From Sporohalobacter salinus (GTDB lineage: Bacteria; Bacillota; Halanaerobiia; Halobacteroidales; Acetohalobiaceae), in contig NZ_JAFBEG010000017.1 of the NCBI RefSeq assembly GCF_016908635.1, positions 1-49,908 on the forward strand: a stretch of 49,908 nucleotides of DNA, written 5' to 3'. Both the position numbers and the translations under genes were made by a program. Each line of letters starts with the position of its first letter. Position 1 is the stretch's first letter. Of the stretch, positions 33,698 to 42,926 are shown piece after piece. The notes under the pieces are model-generated. The model was not told the origin of the DNA and did not search any database. It saw only the letters and a program-made list of their open reading frames with translations.

Positions 33698-34480
33698 CTA
33701 AAGCTCAATCAAATGATTGACTGGATTATTACCTTCACCTATCTTACAACCTGCTGCAATCGCTTTAGTAATAAAATCCTTGCTTCGTTTAACTGCTTCC
33801 TTAATCTCATAATCCAGAGCTAAATTACTGGCTATAGCTGCTGATAATGTACAGCCAGTTCCATGAGTATCAACAGTATCAATTCGCTTAGCCGCAAACT
33901 CAACAAATTCATTACCATCATATAATAAATCCCGAGCTATATTATCTCTGCTGTGACCTCCCTTAACTAGAACATAATCAGAACCAAATTGATATAATTC
34001 CTCTGCTAATTCCTTTAGATTAGCTTTAGCTGTCTGTTCCCTTCCAACCAATACTTTAGCCTCATTTAGATTAGGAGTAATTACTTTAGCTTGTGGAATC
34101 AACTGCTTCTTTAAAGTAGTAATTGCTTCTTTAGCTAATAGTAAATCACCACTAGTAGCTACCAATACTGGATCAACTACTATATTAGTTAACTCATACT
34201 CCTCTATCTTATTAACTATAGCATTAATAATCTCTCCAGTAGCTAACATCCCCGTCTTAGCTGCCGCAAACTCAATGTCCTGCAGTACAGAATCTAACTG
34301 TCTAACCACAAAGTCACTGGTTAAAGCTTTCACTCCTTGCACTCCTATAGTATTCTGAGCAGTAACTGCTGTAATTACAGAAGCTCCATATGTATTAAAC
34401 CGGGTCATTGTCTTCAAATCAGCCTGAATTCCAGCACCACCTCCAGAATCTGAACCTGCAATTGTTAGTACCTGCTTCAT
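33698..34480 (-). CDS. thiD: Hydroxymethylpyrimidine (phosphate) kinase ThiD
   Basis: Phosphorylates hydroxymethylpyrimidine to its diphosphate. About 260 residues of the ribokinase-like fold: LTIAGSDSGGGAGIQADLKT at the N-terminus, VVDPVLVATSGDLLL, and the anion hole DTHGTGCTLSAAIASNLAL. ATG 34480 follows AGGAGGGG; the frame upstream to 34501 lacks a site. It is the first gene after the TPP riboswitch. Confidence 0.96.
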   Translation of the reverse strand: MKQVLTIAGSDSGGGAGIQADLKTMTRFNTYGASVITAVTAQNTIGVQGVKALTSDFVVRQLDSVLQDIEFAAAKTGMLATGEIINAIVNKIEEYELTNIVVDPVLVATSGDLLLAKEAITTLKKQLIPQAKVITPNLNEAKVLVGREQTAKANLKELAEELYQFGSDYVLVKGGHSRDNIARDLLYDGNEFVEFAAKRIDTVDTHGTGCTLSAAIASNLALDYEIKEAVKRSKDFITKAIAAGCKIGEGNNPVNHLIEL

Positions 34481-34614
34481 CTTATATCCCCTCCTAAGCA
34501 ACCCTTCATTTCACCAATTTATTCTAATAATGTTATAGTTAGATAACCTAAAATGCTACCAATAAAGTAGCAAAGAGAAACTTCTTTGTTGCTTAAATCT
34601 CCTTAAAATATAAA

Positions 34615-34648
34615 AAGCACAGATTCCCTAGCTAGGAAATCTGTGCTT
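34615..34648 (-). terminator. Riboswitch-controlled terminator
   Basis: A long hairpin (AAGCACAGATTCCCTAG paired with its mirror, one mismatch) followed on the minus strand by TTTTTATATTTT. It lies 17 bases after the TPP aptamer and before thiD, so it is the expression platform: TPP binding should favour termination. Confidence 0.9.
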
Positions 34649-34664
34649 AATAAACTTAACCCCA

Positions 34665-34757
34665 CACACTTCCCTACGCTAGTATTATCCAGGTCAGGTT
34701 CAAGGGGTCAAGAGATTAAAATCTCCTTCTCAGCCCTAACAGGACTCCCCCAGTGAC
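34665..34757 (-). ncRNA. TPP riboswitch (THI element) aptamer
   Basis: Conserved parts are visible on the minus strand: CACTGGGGGAGTCC at the 5' end, the CTGAGA loop, then GACCCCTTGAACCTGACCTG, GATAATACTAGCGTAGGGA and the closing AGTG (34667-34670) that pairs with CACT (34752-34755). It controls thiD-E-M-C. Confidence 0.97.
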
Positions 34758-34783
34758 TGTACAATATTTTATTTTATATCTCA

Positions 34784-34812
34784 ATTATAACAAGTTATAG
34801 TCTCTTTTTCAA
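34784..34812 (-). promoter_or_regulatory. Promoter of the thi operon
   Basis: On the minus strand: TTGAAA (34807-34812), a 17-base spacer, and a perfect TATAAT (34784-34789), placing transcription start about 20 bases before the aptamer. Confidence 0.8.
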
Positions 34813-34866
34813 CTATAATAATCGCTTATCTAAAGCAAGTACAAGACAACTAAAAATCATAAGTTA

Positions 34867-37383
34867 CTATATTTCCAACAGTTCAAAATATTCTTCAACT
34901 GTTGGAAGTTTCCCCAACACTGCTGCCATAGCAGCTACATAGGCGCTTCCAAGATAAGTTCTAGAATCAGCTGGACCAATACGAGATTGATAATTCCGAG
35001 TCGTTGTTGTTAAAGCAACTGCTCCAGAACCAATCCTTCGTTTATTTCCCATACAGAGCCCACAGCCTGGCATAATAATTGTCGCTCCAGCTGCTGTTAA
35101 TTTAGCTAAACTACCATCTTGAGCCAACCTATTATAAATATCTCTAGCTGCTGGTGAAACAACAAAATTAACATCATGAGGCACCCTGTAGCTATCAACA
35201 ATTCTGGCTGCAGCTCTAATACCTTCTAGATCGCCCCCAACACAACTACCGATAAATACTTCATCCAGTTCAGTTCCTGCTACTTCTGAGATTGGAGCTA
35301 CGTTATCTGGATGATGCGGTTTAGCAACTAATGGTTCCTCCACTTCATTTAGTGGAATCTCAATTGTAGCTGCATATTCAGCATCTTCATCAGCTTCAAG
35401 CAAGATCGGATCAGCCAAAAATTCTTCTATAGCTGAAATAGCATTCTTAACTGAAGGAGAAGTATCAGAATCAGGCCTAGATTTAAGATACTCTAGATTA
35501 TTCTCTATAGCTTCTAGAGTTTTTTCATCTGATGGAATAACTCCAGCTGAAGCACTTCTTTCAGCCACAGCATTAGTTAAGATATACCGCTCATCCGCAT
35601 TCAAAAACTCAACGCCTTCCATCTCAATAATTCGACCATTATATACGTCCTTACCAACTGTCTTTTTAGCATAAGTAACTAAAGTAGAAACTAAATCCCG
35701 TGCTGTAATACCTTCCTTAGGCTCTCCTTTAAAGATAACTCTAACCGATTCATCCATCGTCAAATCCTGCTTTCCATACTTCATAGCTCCAGCTACAATA
35801 TCTGAAGCAGCAGGAAATGAAACTCCCCGAGGAGTTCGAGTATGAGAATCCCCTCCGACAATTACATCCGTTGGTAATACAAAACGATTTCCGATAGTAT
35901 GAATGATACCTTCTCCTGGTTCAAGACAGACACCGCCACGTTCAGTTACAAAATCATCAATAAACTGATGTCTATTTCTTTCTTCTGTTGATGGACATTC
36001 ACCTGTATGACACAGCGACTGAACTACAAATTCAGCTCCAAAATCTCCACCAGCCATTGATTGATACTCATCAAGTGTCATCGGACCTGTTGTATCCTGA
36101 GAATAAACTCCTCTAATCTGTACTGTAGCAGTTTCACCAGGCAAAATAGTATCCTTTCCATCTAATCTATTCATCCCTACAATCTTTTGAGCTAATGTTT
36201 GAGGCGGCTTTTCATCTTCCTCACAAACTTGGTCAGGTAATTTGCTTTCATCAAATTCAATTCCATTCTTTCGACAGTACTCTGCAGCCCATTTCTGTAG
36301 TTCATTACCGGCGTCAAAATAAGTCATCCCGCCAGCGGCTATCTTATTTAATTTAAAAGAAATTGGTAATTCAATTTCTAATTCCTGATCTCCATTGATA
36401 ATTAACTCCCTATTATCAATATCTATTTCTAACTTATCTCCTTCGTTAATATCATCCGTATTACATTCAACCGGCAAAATCCCAGAAGCTATCAAAGAAT
36501 TCTTGAAAATTGGAGCAAAGCTTTTAGCCACTACTACTCCACCAGCTTTCTTTTCTGGTTCTCCTTCTACCGGCTCACCTAAAATCTGCAGCATAGTATA
36601 AGTAGCTGATTTTCGAGAAGACCCTTCTCCTAGAGCCGAACCAGCAACAAAAATTACATTATCAGTCTCTTCTTTTAAACCCTCTAATCTATCTAAAAAG
36701 TCAGTTTCATCCTCTCTTCCTTCCATAATATATTGGGCGTGAAGAGGTTGGTCAGTTCTACTATTAGCCCTCTTAGAAGGGCTTAAGTGACCAGTAGTAA
36801 GATTATCACCAACTTTAATTGTAACTCCCTGATAGACATCCTTTAACCGCCAATCTTGAGCAAACTCCCTTTCAGCCCAACTTTTAATAATCTTTCGAGC
36901 CGCTTCTTCTTTATTAGTCATCTGAGCTAACTTAGTAAATTCCTGCTCATTAACTAATACCGTTTCCTGTAAAATGTCAGTTATCTTCTCCTTAAACAAT
37001 CCGTTTTTTAATATATTTATTAACTCATCCGTAGCAGCTCCACCATTCATATCAGCTAAAAGCTTTAAAGCTTCTTCAGAGCTTAAATAATCAGATTTAA
37101 TCTCACCCTTTACTACCTTAGTTAATCCTTCAGCTTTAACATAAGAAGAAGGAAAAGTACCTCTTCTCACTTCTTCACTTAATAGCCTTACAATTAACTT
37201 GGCCACTGATTCCGACTTGAAAATCGTAAACTTTTCTTTCTCTAATCCATCAATTTCTAACCCTTCAATTAATCCTTCAACTTCTTTAACGTTTAAAGGT
37301 CTCGGCGGCAAATCATAAGCTTCCTTACGTGCCAAGACCTTATCTTTATAATTTCTTAAAATCTGTGTTAATTCTTCATTCAT
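34867..37383 (-). CDS. acnB: Aconitate hydratase, AcnB type
   Basis: Interconverts citrate and isocitrate (AcnB may also act on 2-methylisocitrate). It has 838 residues. The HEAT-like N-terminal domain leads into the swivel domain (GEGSSRKSATYTMLQ, APIFKNSLIASGILPVEC) and then the catalytic domains: GGDSHTRTPRGVSFPAASD, FIGSCVGGDLEGIRAA and PGCGLCMGNKRR. The cysteines of GSC and CGLC are the [4Fe-4S] ligands. The domain order is that of AcnB, not AcnA. It appears to be a single-gene unit. Confidence 0.95.
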   Translation of the reverse strand: MNEELTQILRNYKDKVLARKEAYDLPPRPLNVKEVEGLIEGLEIDGLEKEKFTIFKSESVAKLIVRLLSEEVRRGTFPSSYVKAEGLTKVVKGEIKSDYLSSEEALKLLADMNGGAATDELINILKNGLFKEKITDILQETVLVNEQEFTKLAQMTNKEEAARKIIKSWAEREFAQDWRLKDVYQGVTIKVGDNLTTGHLSPSKRANSRTDQPLHAQYIMEGREDETDFLDRLEGLKEETDNVIFVAGSALGEGSSRKSATYTMLQILGEPVEGEPEKKAGGVVVAKSFAPIFKNSLIASGILPVECNTDDINEGDKLEIDIDNRELIINGDQELEIELPISFKLNKIAAGGMTYFDAGNELQKWAAEYCRKNGIEFDESKLPDQVCEEDEKPPQTLAQKIVGMNRLDGKDTILPGETATVQIRGVYSQDTTGPMTLDEYQSMAGGDFGAEFVVQSLCHTGECPSTEERNRHQFIDDFVTERGGVCLEPGEGIIHTIGNRFVLPTDVIVGGDSHTRTPRGVSFPAASDIVAGAMKYGKQDLTMDESVRVIFKGEPKEGITARDLVSTLVTYAKKTVGKDVYNGRIIEMEGVEFLNADERYILTNAVAERSASAGVIPSDEKTLEAIENNLEYLKSRPDSDTSPSVKNAISAIEEFLADPILLEADEDAEYAATIEIPLNEVEEPLVAKPHHPDNVAPISEVAGTELDEVFIGSCVGGDLEGIRAAARIVDSYRVPHDVNFVVSPAARDIYNRLAQDGSLAKLTAAGATIIMPGCGLCMGNKRRIGSGAVALTTTTRNYQSRIGPADSRTYLGSAYVAAMAAVLGKLPTVEEYFELLEI

Positions 37384-37429
37384 TATTCAATACTCTCCTC
37401 CTCATAAAATGCTATTTTTCCATGCTATA

Positions 37430-37458
37430 ATTATATAATAATTATCTCAGTTTTACAA
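37430..37458 (-). promoter_or_regulatory. Candidate acnB promoter
   Basis: On the minus strand: TTGTAA (37453-37458), a 17-base spacer, and TATAAT (37430-37435). Confidence 0.6.
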
Positions 37459-37611
37459 CTTTACAACATAAAAGGATAGTATCAAGTTACTATAGGTCAT
37501 TTTATACTCAACATTCCCAAAAGTAGTTACCAATGTCTTTTTATCATTACTCCTTTTTTTCCAATTCAGCACTGGCACCTTCGGCAAAATTTTGTATAAT
37601 AGTTTCTTTCT

Positions 37612-38352
37612 TTAAGTATTTGTCGTTGCTAACAATTTAGCTGCATTCTTATCAACTAAAATAATAACATCTGAGTGCAATTGCAATAGTGAAGCAGGAT
37701 GTTCTGTTGTAATTTCTCCATTTATTGCTTTCTTAATTGCTTCTGCTTTTTGTTCTCCACTAGCTAATAATAGGATTTTTTTAGACTTCATAATTGAACT
37801 CATTCCCATTGAAATTGCTTTTTTAGGAACATCATCTATTGAATCAAAGAATCGGCTATTATCATTAATAGTCTCTTCTGTTAATTTTACAACATGGGTA
37901 TTTGTTCTTAATTTATTATCTGGCTCATTAAATCCAATATGACCATTCTTCCCAATCCCTAGAACTTGTAAATCAATCCCTCCATGACTATTAATGCTTT
38001 GATCATATTTTTTACAAATTTGCTTTAAATCATCTCCTACTCCCGAAGGAATATATATTTTTTCTGGAGGAATATTTACTTTATCAAAAAAGTTATCAAA
38101 CATATAATAATGATAACTTTGAGGATGATCAGCAGGTAACCCTACATACTCATCTAAATTAAAAGTAACCACTTCCTTAAAGTTAATTAAATTTTTTTTA
38201 TACATTTTAATTAAATTATTATACATACCTAAAGGAGTAGATCCTGTAGCCAATCCTAAATTAGAATCCGGCTTTAAGGTAACTTGGCTAGCAACAATAC
38301 TAGCAGCTTTAACACTCATTTCTTCATAATCTTCTAAAACTTGTAATCTCAT
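37612..38352 (-). CDS. nagB: Glucosamine/galactosamine-6-phosphate deaminase (NagB family)
   Basis: Isomerises and deaminates amino-sugar phosphate to the keto-hexose phosphate plus ammonia. It has 246 residues. It shows GLATGSTPLGMYNNLI, TFNLDEYVGLPADHPQSYHY and the active-site GIGKNGHIGFNEP (Asn in place of the Asp of the E. coli DGH, as in many Firmicute forms). Last in the amino-sugar cluster and separated from the HPr gene by a long hairpin, so its expression may differ. In this context it could act on glucosamine-6-P while AgaS handles galactosamine-6-P. Confidence 0.93.
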   Translation of the reverse strand: MRLQVLEDYEEMSVKAASIVASQVTLKPDSNLGLATGSTPLGMYNNLIKMYKKNLINFKEVVTFNLDEYVGLPADHPQSYHYYMFDNFFDKVNIPPEKIYIPSGVGDDLKQICKKYDQSINSHGGIDLQVLGIGKNGHIGFNEPDNKLRTNTHVVKLTEETINDNSRFFDSIDDVPKKAISMGMSSIMKSKKILLLASGEQKAEAIKKAINGEITTEHPASLLQLHSDVIILVDKNAAKLLATTNT

Positions 38353-38404
38353 TATCTTACCTCCAATATACTTATTAAGATTAGTATACTTATATCAAAT
38401 CAAA

Positions 38405-38470
38405 AGGCATAAGCAGATTCCATCGAGATCTCTTGAGGGGAAGATAATTAATGAAATCTTGCTTATGCCT
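38405..38470 (-). terminator. Long hairpin between HPr and nagB genes
   Basis: AGGCATAAGCAGATT (38405-38419) pairs with 38455-38470 (one bulge) around a 35-base loop that contains its own GAGATCTC dyad. A TTTTGATTT tail follows on the minus strand. It looks like a terminator or partial attenuator before nagB. Confidence 0.65.
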
Positions 38471-38503
38471 AGTTAACTAATTTATTATTTATTTAAATAT
38501 CTG

Positions 38504-38767
38504 TTATTCACCAAAGCCACTTTTAATCAATTCTACTAATTCTTCAACTGCATCTTCTTCTTCATTACCCTCAGCTCTAATAGTAACTTCAGCACCTTGA
38601 CCGATACCTAAACTCATTACTCTCATAACACTTTTAGCATTTACTTCTTGGTTCTTATAAACAAGTTGTACTTCAGCTGAATAATTATTAGCTGCTTCTA
38701 TTAGTAAAGAAGCAGGTCTAGCATGAAGTCCTGTCTCATTTTGCACTACTACTTTTTGCTCAACCAT
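38504..38767 (-). CDS. HPr-family phosphocarrier protein
   Basis: Passes phosphate from enzyme I to EIIA. It has 87 residues, the active His15 in TGLHARPAS and Ser46 in AKSVMRVMSLG, the regulatory site for HPr kinase. Being inside a PTS operon suggests a dedicated copy for this transporter, or the cell's general HPr. Confidence 0.95.
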   Translation of the reverse strand: MVEQKVVVQNETGLHARPASLLIEAANNYSAEVQLVYKNQEVNAKSVMRVMSLGIGQGAEVTIRAEGNEEEDAVEELVELIKSGFGE

Positions 38768-38822
38768 GTTGCACCTCCATTATTTAATATTTTAATCTAT
38801 TAATTATATTACTTATATAATC

Positions 38823-39755
38823 TTATAACTCTTTAATTACTTCTAGCTTAATTTGAGCTAAATAATCTTCAATTTTATCTGAATTAATATAACCTGTTTT
38901 TTCTTCCCTAGCATTTAAAGTTCCCAAGGTACAGCCATACTTCAACACTTCTTCTATTCCCCAACCTCTTTTTAAGCCAACTGCAAATCCAGCAATTGTT
39001 GCATCACCTGAACCTACTGGGTTGCTAAGATCAATTTGAGGTGGGATTATCTTATAAATCTTATTTTTATCAGCAGCTAATAATCCTTCTGCACCTAGTG
39101 AAATCACAATTATTGGGATCTTATACTTTTTCAATTCTTCTAAGGCTGTTATTAATTCAAATTGCTTAGTTATTTGTTGATTAAATAGCTGTTCTAATTC
39201 TTCTTGATTGGGTTTAATTAAATAAGGTTTAGCAGGTAATGCTTCTTTAAGAGCTTGACCACTTGTATCTAAAATAAATTTTTTATTATTTTGATTAGCA
39301 ATATCTACTAACTGAGCATAAAAATCTGTTGCAATTCCCTGTGGTAAACTACCAGAAGCAGCTATTATCTCACAGTTAGTTAATAACTCTTGAAATTCAT
39401 CTATAAACTTATTCTGCTCTAACTTTGAAATTGCAGGACCAGTTTCTAAAATTTCTGTTTGCTGATTATCATGAAGCATTGCAATACAATTTCTAGTAGC
39501 ACCACTAATCTCAACAAATTGATTAGCTAATCCCTGCTCCTTTAAATGCTTTTTTATCAGTTCTCCATTACTACCGCCTAAAAAACCAGTAGCACAAACA
39601 TCCTCACCAGCTAAAGAGATAACTCTACTAACATTAAGCCCCTTGCCCCCAGCAGTTTTAGTAACATCACTACATCTTGTAACTCCATTAAGCTTTAACT
39701 TATCTAACTTATAGTTAATATCAACTGCTGGATTTAAGGTTAAAGTTAGTATCAT
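38823..39755 (-). CDS. PfkB-family hexose-phosphate kinase (tagatose-6-P or fructose-1-P kinase)
   Basis: A 310-residue ribokinase-fold enzyme. It has LTLNPAVDINYKLDKL, TAGGKGLNVSRVISLAG (substrate) and NPVGSGDATIAGFAVGLKRG (ATP/anion hole with catalytic Asp). In a GalNAc cluster it most likely turns tagatose-6-P into the 1,6-bisphosphate for the aldolase encoded just upstream. Its start lies 35 bases inside the aldolase gene's end, so translation is coupled. Confidence 0.9.
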   Translation of the reverse strand: MILTLTLNPAVDINYKLDKLKLNGVTRCSDVTKTAGGKGLNVSRVISLAGEDVCATGFLGGSNGELIKKHLKEQGLANQFVEISGATRNCIAMLHDNQQTEILETGPAISKLEQNKFIDEFQELLTNCEIIAASGSLPQGIATDFYAQLVDIANQNNKKFILDTSGQALKEALPAKPYLIKPNQEELEQLFNQQITKQFELITALEELKKYKIPIIVISLGAEGLLAADKNKIYKIIPPQIDLSNPVGSGDATIAGFAVGLKRGWGIEEVLKYGCTLGTLNAREEKTGYINSDKIEDYLAQIKLEVIKEL

Positions 39756-40614
39756 TTTTTACTCCTTTATTATCACTCATACACATTTTAATTTTTTCTT
39801 TAACGATTTTTTTCATCGCCTCTTTGCCAGGAGCTAAATACTTCCGAGGGTCATTAGCTTCAGGATGTCGTTCAAAATATTCTACTATTGCCTTAGAAAA
39901 AGGAATTTTAAGTTCAGTTGCTATATTTACTTTAGAAATACCTAACTTAATTGCTTGATTCACACTAGATTCTGGCACTCCAGAAGCTCCATGTAAAACT
40001 AAGGGAACAGATACTTTTTCTTTTATTTCTTTTAATCTTTCAAAATCCAATTTGGGCTCAGATTTATATAATCCATGAGCAGTTCCAATGGCAATAGCTA
40101 AAGAATCAATCCCAGTTTCAGCTACAAATTCTGTTGCTTTAGTAGAATCAGTATACTGTTCATCTTCTTCTGCCACAGTAATATTATCTTCTCTTCCACC
40201 TAGTCTACCTAATTCAGCTTCTACTGCAACTTCCTTAAATTTAGCATAATTAACGACCTCTTTTGTTTTAGCAATATTCTCTGCAAATGGTTCAGCTGAA
40301 GCATCGATCATTACCGATTTATAGCCTAAGTCAATACATTGTTTAATTAAATCTATATCTTCAGCATGGTCTAAGTGCAGTGAAATTGGAATATCATATT
40401 TTTCACCTGCCTGCTTTATAATTGCTACTAAATATTCAGCTCCAGCATGACGGATTGTACCTGGAGTTGTAGCTAAAATAACTGATGAATTAAGTTCATT
40501 AGCAGCTTCTAATACTGTTTGGATAGTTTCTAAATTATGAATATTAAAAGCCGGAATCGCATAACCTTGTTGTTGGGCGTCTAATAAAATCTCTTTTGAC
40601 GAGATAAAAGACAT
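39721..40614 (-). CDS. Class II ketose-bisphosphate aldolase (tagatose type, GatY/KbaY-like)
   Basis: Cleaves tagatose- or fructose-1,6-bisphosphate to triose phosphates using zinc. Visible are GYAIPAFNIHNLETIQTVLE, the zinc-site SLHLDHAED, EAELGRLGG, AIGTAHGLYKSEP and LVLHGASGVPE, then NIATELK. The 297 residues include a C-terminal extension of about 15 residues (from SDNKGVK onward) that arises where the frame overlaps the kinase gene. AGGAGG precedes the ATG. Confidence 0.92.
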   Translation of the reverse strand: MSFISSKEILLDAQQQGYAIPAFNIHNLETIQTVLEAANELNSSVILATTPGTIRHAGAEYLVAIIKQAGEKYDIPISLHLDHAEDIDLIKQCIDLGYKSVMIDASAEPFAENIAKTKEVVNYAKFKEVAVEAELGRLGGREDNITVAEEDEQYTDSTKATEFVAETGIDSLAIAIGTAHGLYKSEPKLDFERLKEIKEKVSVPLVLHGASGVPESSVNQAIKLGISKVNIATELKIPFSKAIVEYFERHPEANDPRKYLAPGKEAMKKIVKEKIKMCMSDNKGVKNDTNFNLKSSS

Positions 40615-40626
40615 ATTATTCCTCCT

Positions 40627-41274
40627 CTAAAATCTACTTTTTATTTTTTCTAGTACATCAGCGAAATTTTGATAAGATAAATATTTAATATTATTGCTAT
40701 CACAAAATTCTGCTAACTGATCTTTGGCAAATACTAAATCAGCTTTTTTAACTGGGCATCTATCTGTATAACCATCTCCAATATAAATAATAAATTCTTC
40801 ATCATGAAGTTTAGCTAAAGTATTAGATTTACAATGACCGCATTTTGCACACTGTGAATTAAAATATGGGAATCTTGTTTCAACTTGACCTTGCTTATCT
40901 TGATAACTATTACAATAAAACTTAATTTCTGCTAAATTATATTCTTCTAATAACAAGTCTATATAGAAATCCATTCCGTCGCTTAAAATAAATAATCGAT
41001 GCTCTTGTTGCTGGCAATAATCATAAAATTCTTTAAAATAAGGATCAATCTCGATATTTTCTTTAATATACTCAATTAATTCTGCTGTAGAAATCCTCAA
41101 ATTCTCATAATATAAACTTTGAGTTTCTTTAGAGCTAAGTTCTCCATCAATATATTTTTGCTCCATTTCTTTCCAGTTAATTGGACCAAAGTTTTTAACT
41201 ACCTCTATCCCTACATCTTGTGTAGTAATTGTCCCATCAAAATCACTTAAAATTAAAAGATCCGTCATCAGCAC
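40627..41274 (-). CDS. HAD-family phosphatase (MtnX/SerB-like)
   Basis: A 215-residue HAD hydrolase with catalytic motif DFDGTITTQD, second motif LSDGMDFYI, and GDGYTDRCP as the acidic motif. A CAKCGHCK stretch may bind zinc. The start is a GTG at 41274, 6 bases after AAGGAGG, in preference to an ATG 6 bases further on. Between aldolase and deacetylase genes it probably dephosphorylates a pathway sugar-phosphate or a by-product; the substrate is unknown. Confidence 0.85.
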   Translation of the reverse strand: MLMTDLLILSDFDGTITTQDVGIEVVKNFGPINWKEMEQKYIDGELSSKETQSLYYENLRISTAELIEYIKENIEIDPYFKEFYDYCQQQEHRLFILSDGMDFYIDLLLEEYNLAEIKFYCNSYQDKQGQVETRFPYFNSQCAKCGHCKSNTLAKLHDEEFIIYIGDGYTDRCPVKKADLVFAKDQLAEFCDSNNIKYLSYQNFADVLEKIKSRF

Positions 41275-41293
41275 TTAGTGCCTCCTTTGCTAA

Positions 41294-42451
41294 TTAAAAG
41301 CTATTAGCCTGATAAACTAATTCACCATTAATAATTGTCATCATTACTTCATAATCTTCATCTATTACCGCCAAATTTGCCTTTTTCCCCTCTTTAATAC
41401 TGCCTAACTGCTCATCAAGACCTAATAATCGAGCTGGATTTAAAGCAGCCATTTGAATAGCAGCACTTAAATCTACTCCTACTAATTCTACTATATTTTT
41501 AACTGCATCTATTAATCTTAATGTACTCCCAGCTAAAGATCCGCTTTTAGTTCTAGCAATTGAATCTTTAACTGTAATATCTAATTCACCTAAAGTATAT
41601 TCTCCATCCTCTAAGCCACCAGCTCTCATACAGTCACTAATTAAACAGATACCATCTTTACCTTTACAATTATATAAAATCTTCATCACTGCTTGATGAA
41701 CATGAATATTATCAGCAATTAACTCAGCATTAAGCTGATCATTACTTAAAACTGATCCTACTACTCCTGGTTTACGGTGGTGCAGACCTTTCATCCCATT
41801 AAAAGCATGAACTGCTAATTTAGCCCCAGAGTTAACAGCAGCTTCAGTTTCTTCATAACTAGCATTAGTATGTCCTAGAGATACTTCAATACCATTTTGG
41901 CTAAGAAATTTTATTAGCTTTAATGAATTCTCTTTTTCAGGGGCTAAGGCAAATAGTTTTATATTATTAGAATAGTTTAAGATCTTTTTTATATCTGCTA
42001 AGTTTATTGATCTAATAAATTCTTCTGGATGAGCTCCCTTTTTTTCTTTACTAATGTAAGGTCCTTCAACATATGCGCCTAGTATTTCAGCTCCTGTAGT
42101 CCCTTGGTGCATAGTCTGATCAATATTTTTTAAAGCTGATTTCAGTTTTGACCAGTTAGCAGTTACAGTTGTCGGCAAAAAATTAGTTACTCCATTATTA
42201 GCTAAATAATTAGCAATAAAGTTTAAGGCTTGATAACTACTATCCATAACATCATAACCATTGGCCCCATGAATATGTAAATCTATTAAACCAGGGATTA
42301 CTTTATAACCAGTTAAATCTATTTCCTTTAATCCTGCTTTATTTTCTTCATTTCCAACAGCAGTTATTAATCCATCTTCAATTAGTAAATCAGCTGCTGT
42401 TAGAACAGAATTTTCTGTATATACTTCTCCACCTGTTAATAAAAGACTCAT
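41294..42451 (-). CDS. nagA: N-acetylhexosamine-6-phosphate deacetylase (NagA/AgaA)
   Basis: Removes acetate from N-acetylglucosamine- or N-acetylgalactosamine-6-phosphate. About 385 residues of the amidohydrolase fold: GLIDLHIHGANGYDVMD, EGPYISKEKKGAHPEEF, LGHTNASYEET, HAFNGM, DNIHVH and ISDCMRAGG (metal/catalytic Asp). ATG 42451 is preferred (GAGGTGG upstream); a GTG at 42460 overlaps that site. The context (AgaS, KbaY-like) makes GalNAc-6-P a likely substrate. Confidence 0.93.
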   Translation of the reverse strand: MSLLLTGGEVYTENSVLTAADLLIEDGLITAVGNEENKAGLKEIDLTGYKVIPGLIDLHIHGANGYDVMDSSYQALNFIANYLANNGVTNFLPTTVTANWSKLKSALKNIDQTMHQGTTGAEILGAYVEGPYISKEKKGAHPEEFIRSINLADIKKILNYSNNIKLFALAPEKENSLKLIKFLSQNGIEVSLGHTNASYEETEAAVNSGAKLAVHAFNGMKGLHHRKPGVVGSVLSNDQLNAELIADNIHVHQAVMKILYNCKGKDGICLISDCMRAGGLEDGEYTLGELDITVKDSIARTKSGSLAGSTLRLIDAVKNIVELVGVDLSAAIQMAALNPARLLGLDEQLGSIKEGKKANLAVIDEDYEVMMTIINGELVYQANSF

Positions 42452-42465
42452 TCTAGCCACCTCAA

Positions 42466-42900
42466 TTAAAGTTTATTAGCTGAACCCTGTTTTTCTTTTT
42501 TACTCTGGTTGTTAAAATTAAAAGCATCTATTCCAGATTCAGCAGCGCTAAGCGCTTTAGATTTTAATTCAGCTGGAGATAATTTATCTCTAGCAAATAA
42601 AATATCCATAATCATTGGTAAATTAGTCCCAGCAAGAACTTCACTATCCTCAATATCTTTAGCTACTAAAACACTAGTCTTAAATGGGGAACCACCTACT
42701 AAATCACTAAAAAAAACTAATCCCTCTTCTGTTCCTAACTTAGAAACAGCGGCATTTAATTTAGTCCTTAATTTTGTTGTTGATTCATCTGCTAAAAAGT
42801 CAACCGCTTCTAATCTAGCTTGTTCACCAATAATTAATTCCAAAGAACTTTTTAATCCAGTTGCAAAATTACCATGTCCAGTTATAATAATTCCAATCAT
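42466..42900 (-). CDS. PTS EIIA, mannose/N-acetylgalactosamine family
   Basis: The 144-residue EIIA of the mannose-type PTS. The phospho-acceptor His9 lies in IITGHGNFATGL; FFSDLVGGSPFKTS is typical of the family. It receives phosphate from HPr and passes it to EIIB. It lies downstream of EIID, separated by a perfect palindrome. Confidence 0.94.
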   Translation of the reverse strand: MIGIIITGHGNFATGLKSSLELIIGEQARLEAVDFLADESTTKLRTKLNAAVSKLGTEEGLVFFSDLVGGSPFKTSVLVAKDIEDSEVLAGTNLPMIMDILFARDKLSPAELKSKALSAAESGIDAFNFNNQSKKEKQGSANKL

Positions 42901-42926
42901 TTTCTCCCCACCTTAATAATTGATTT

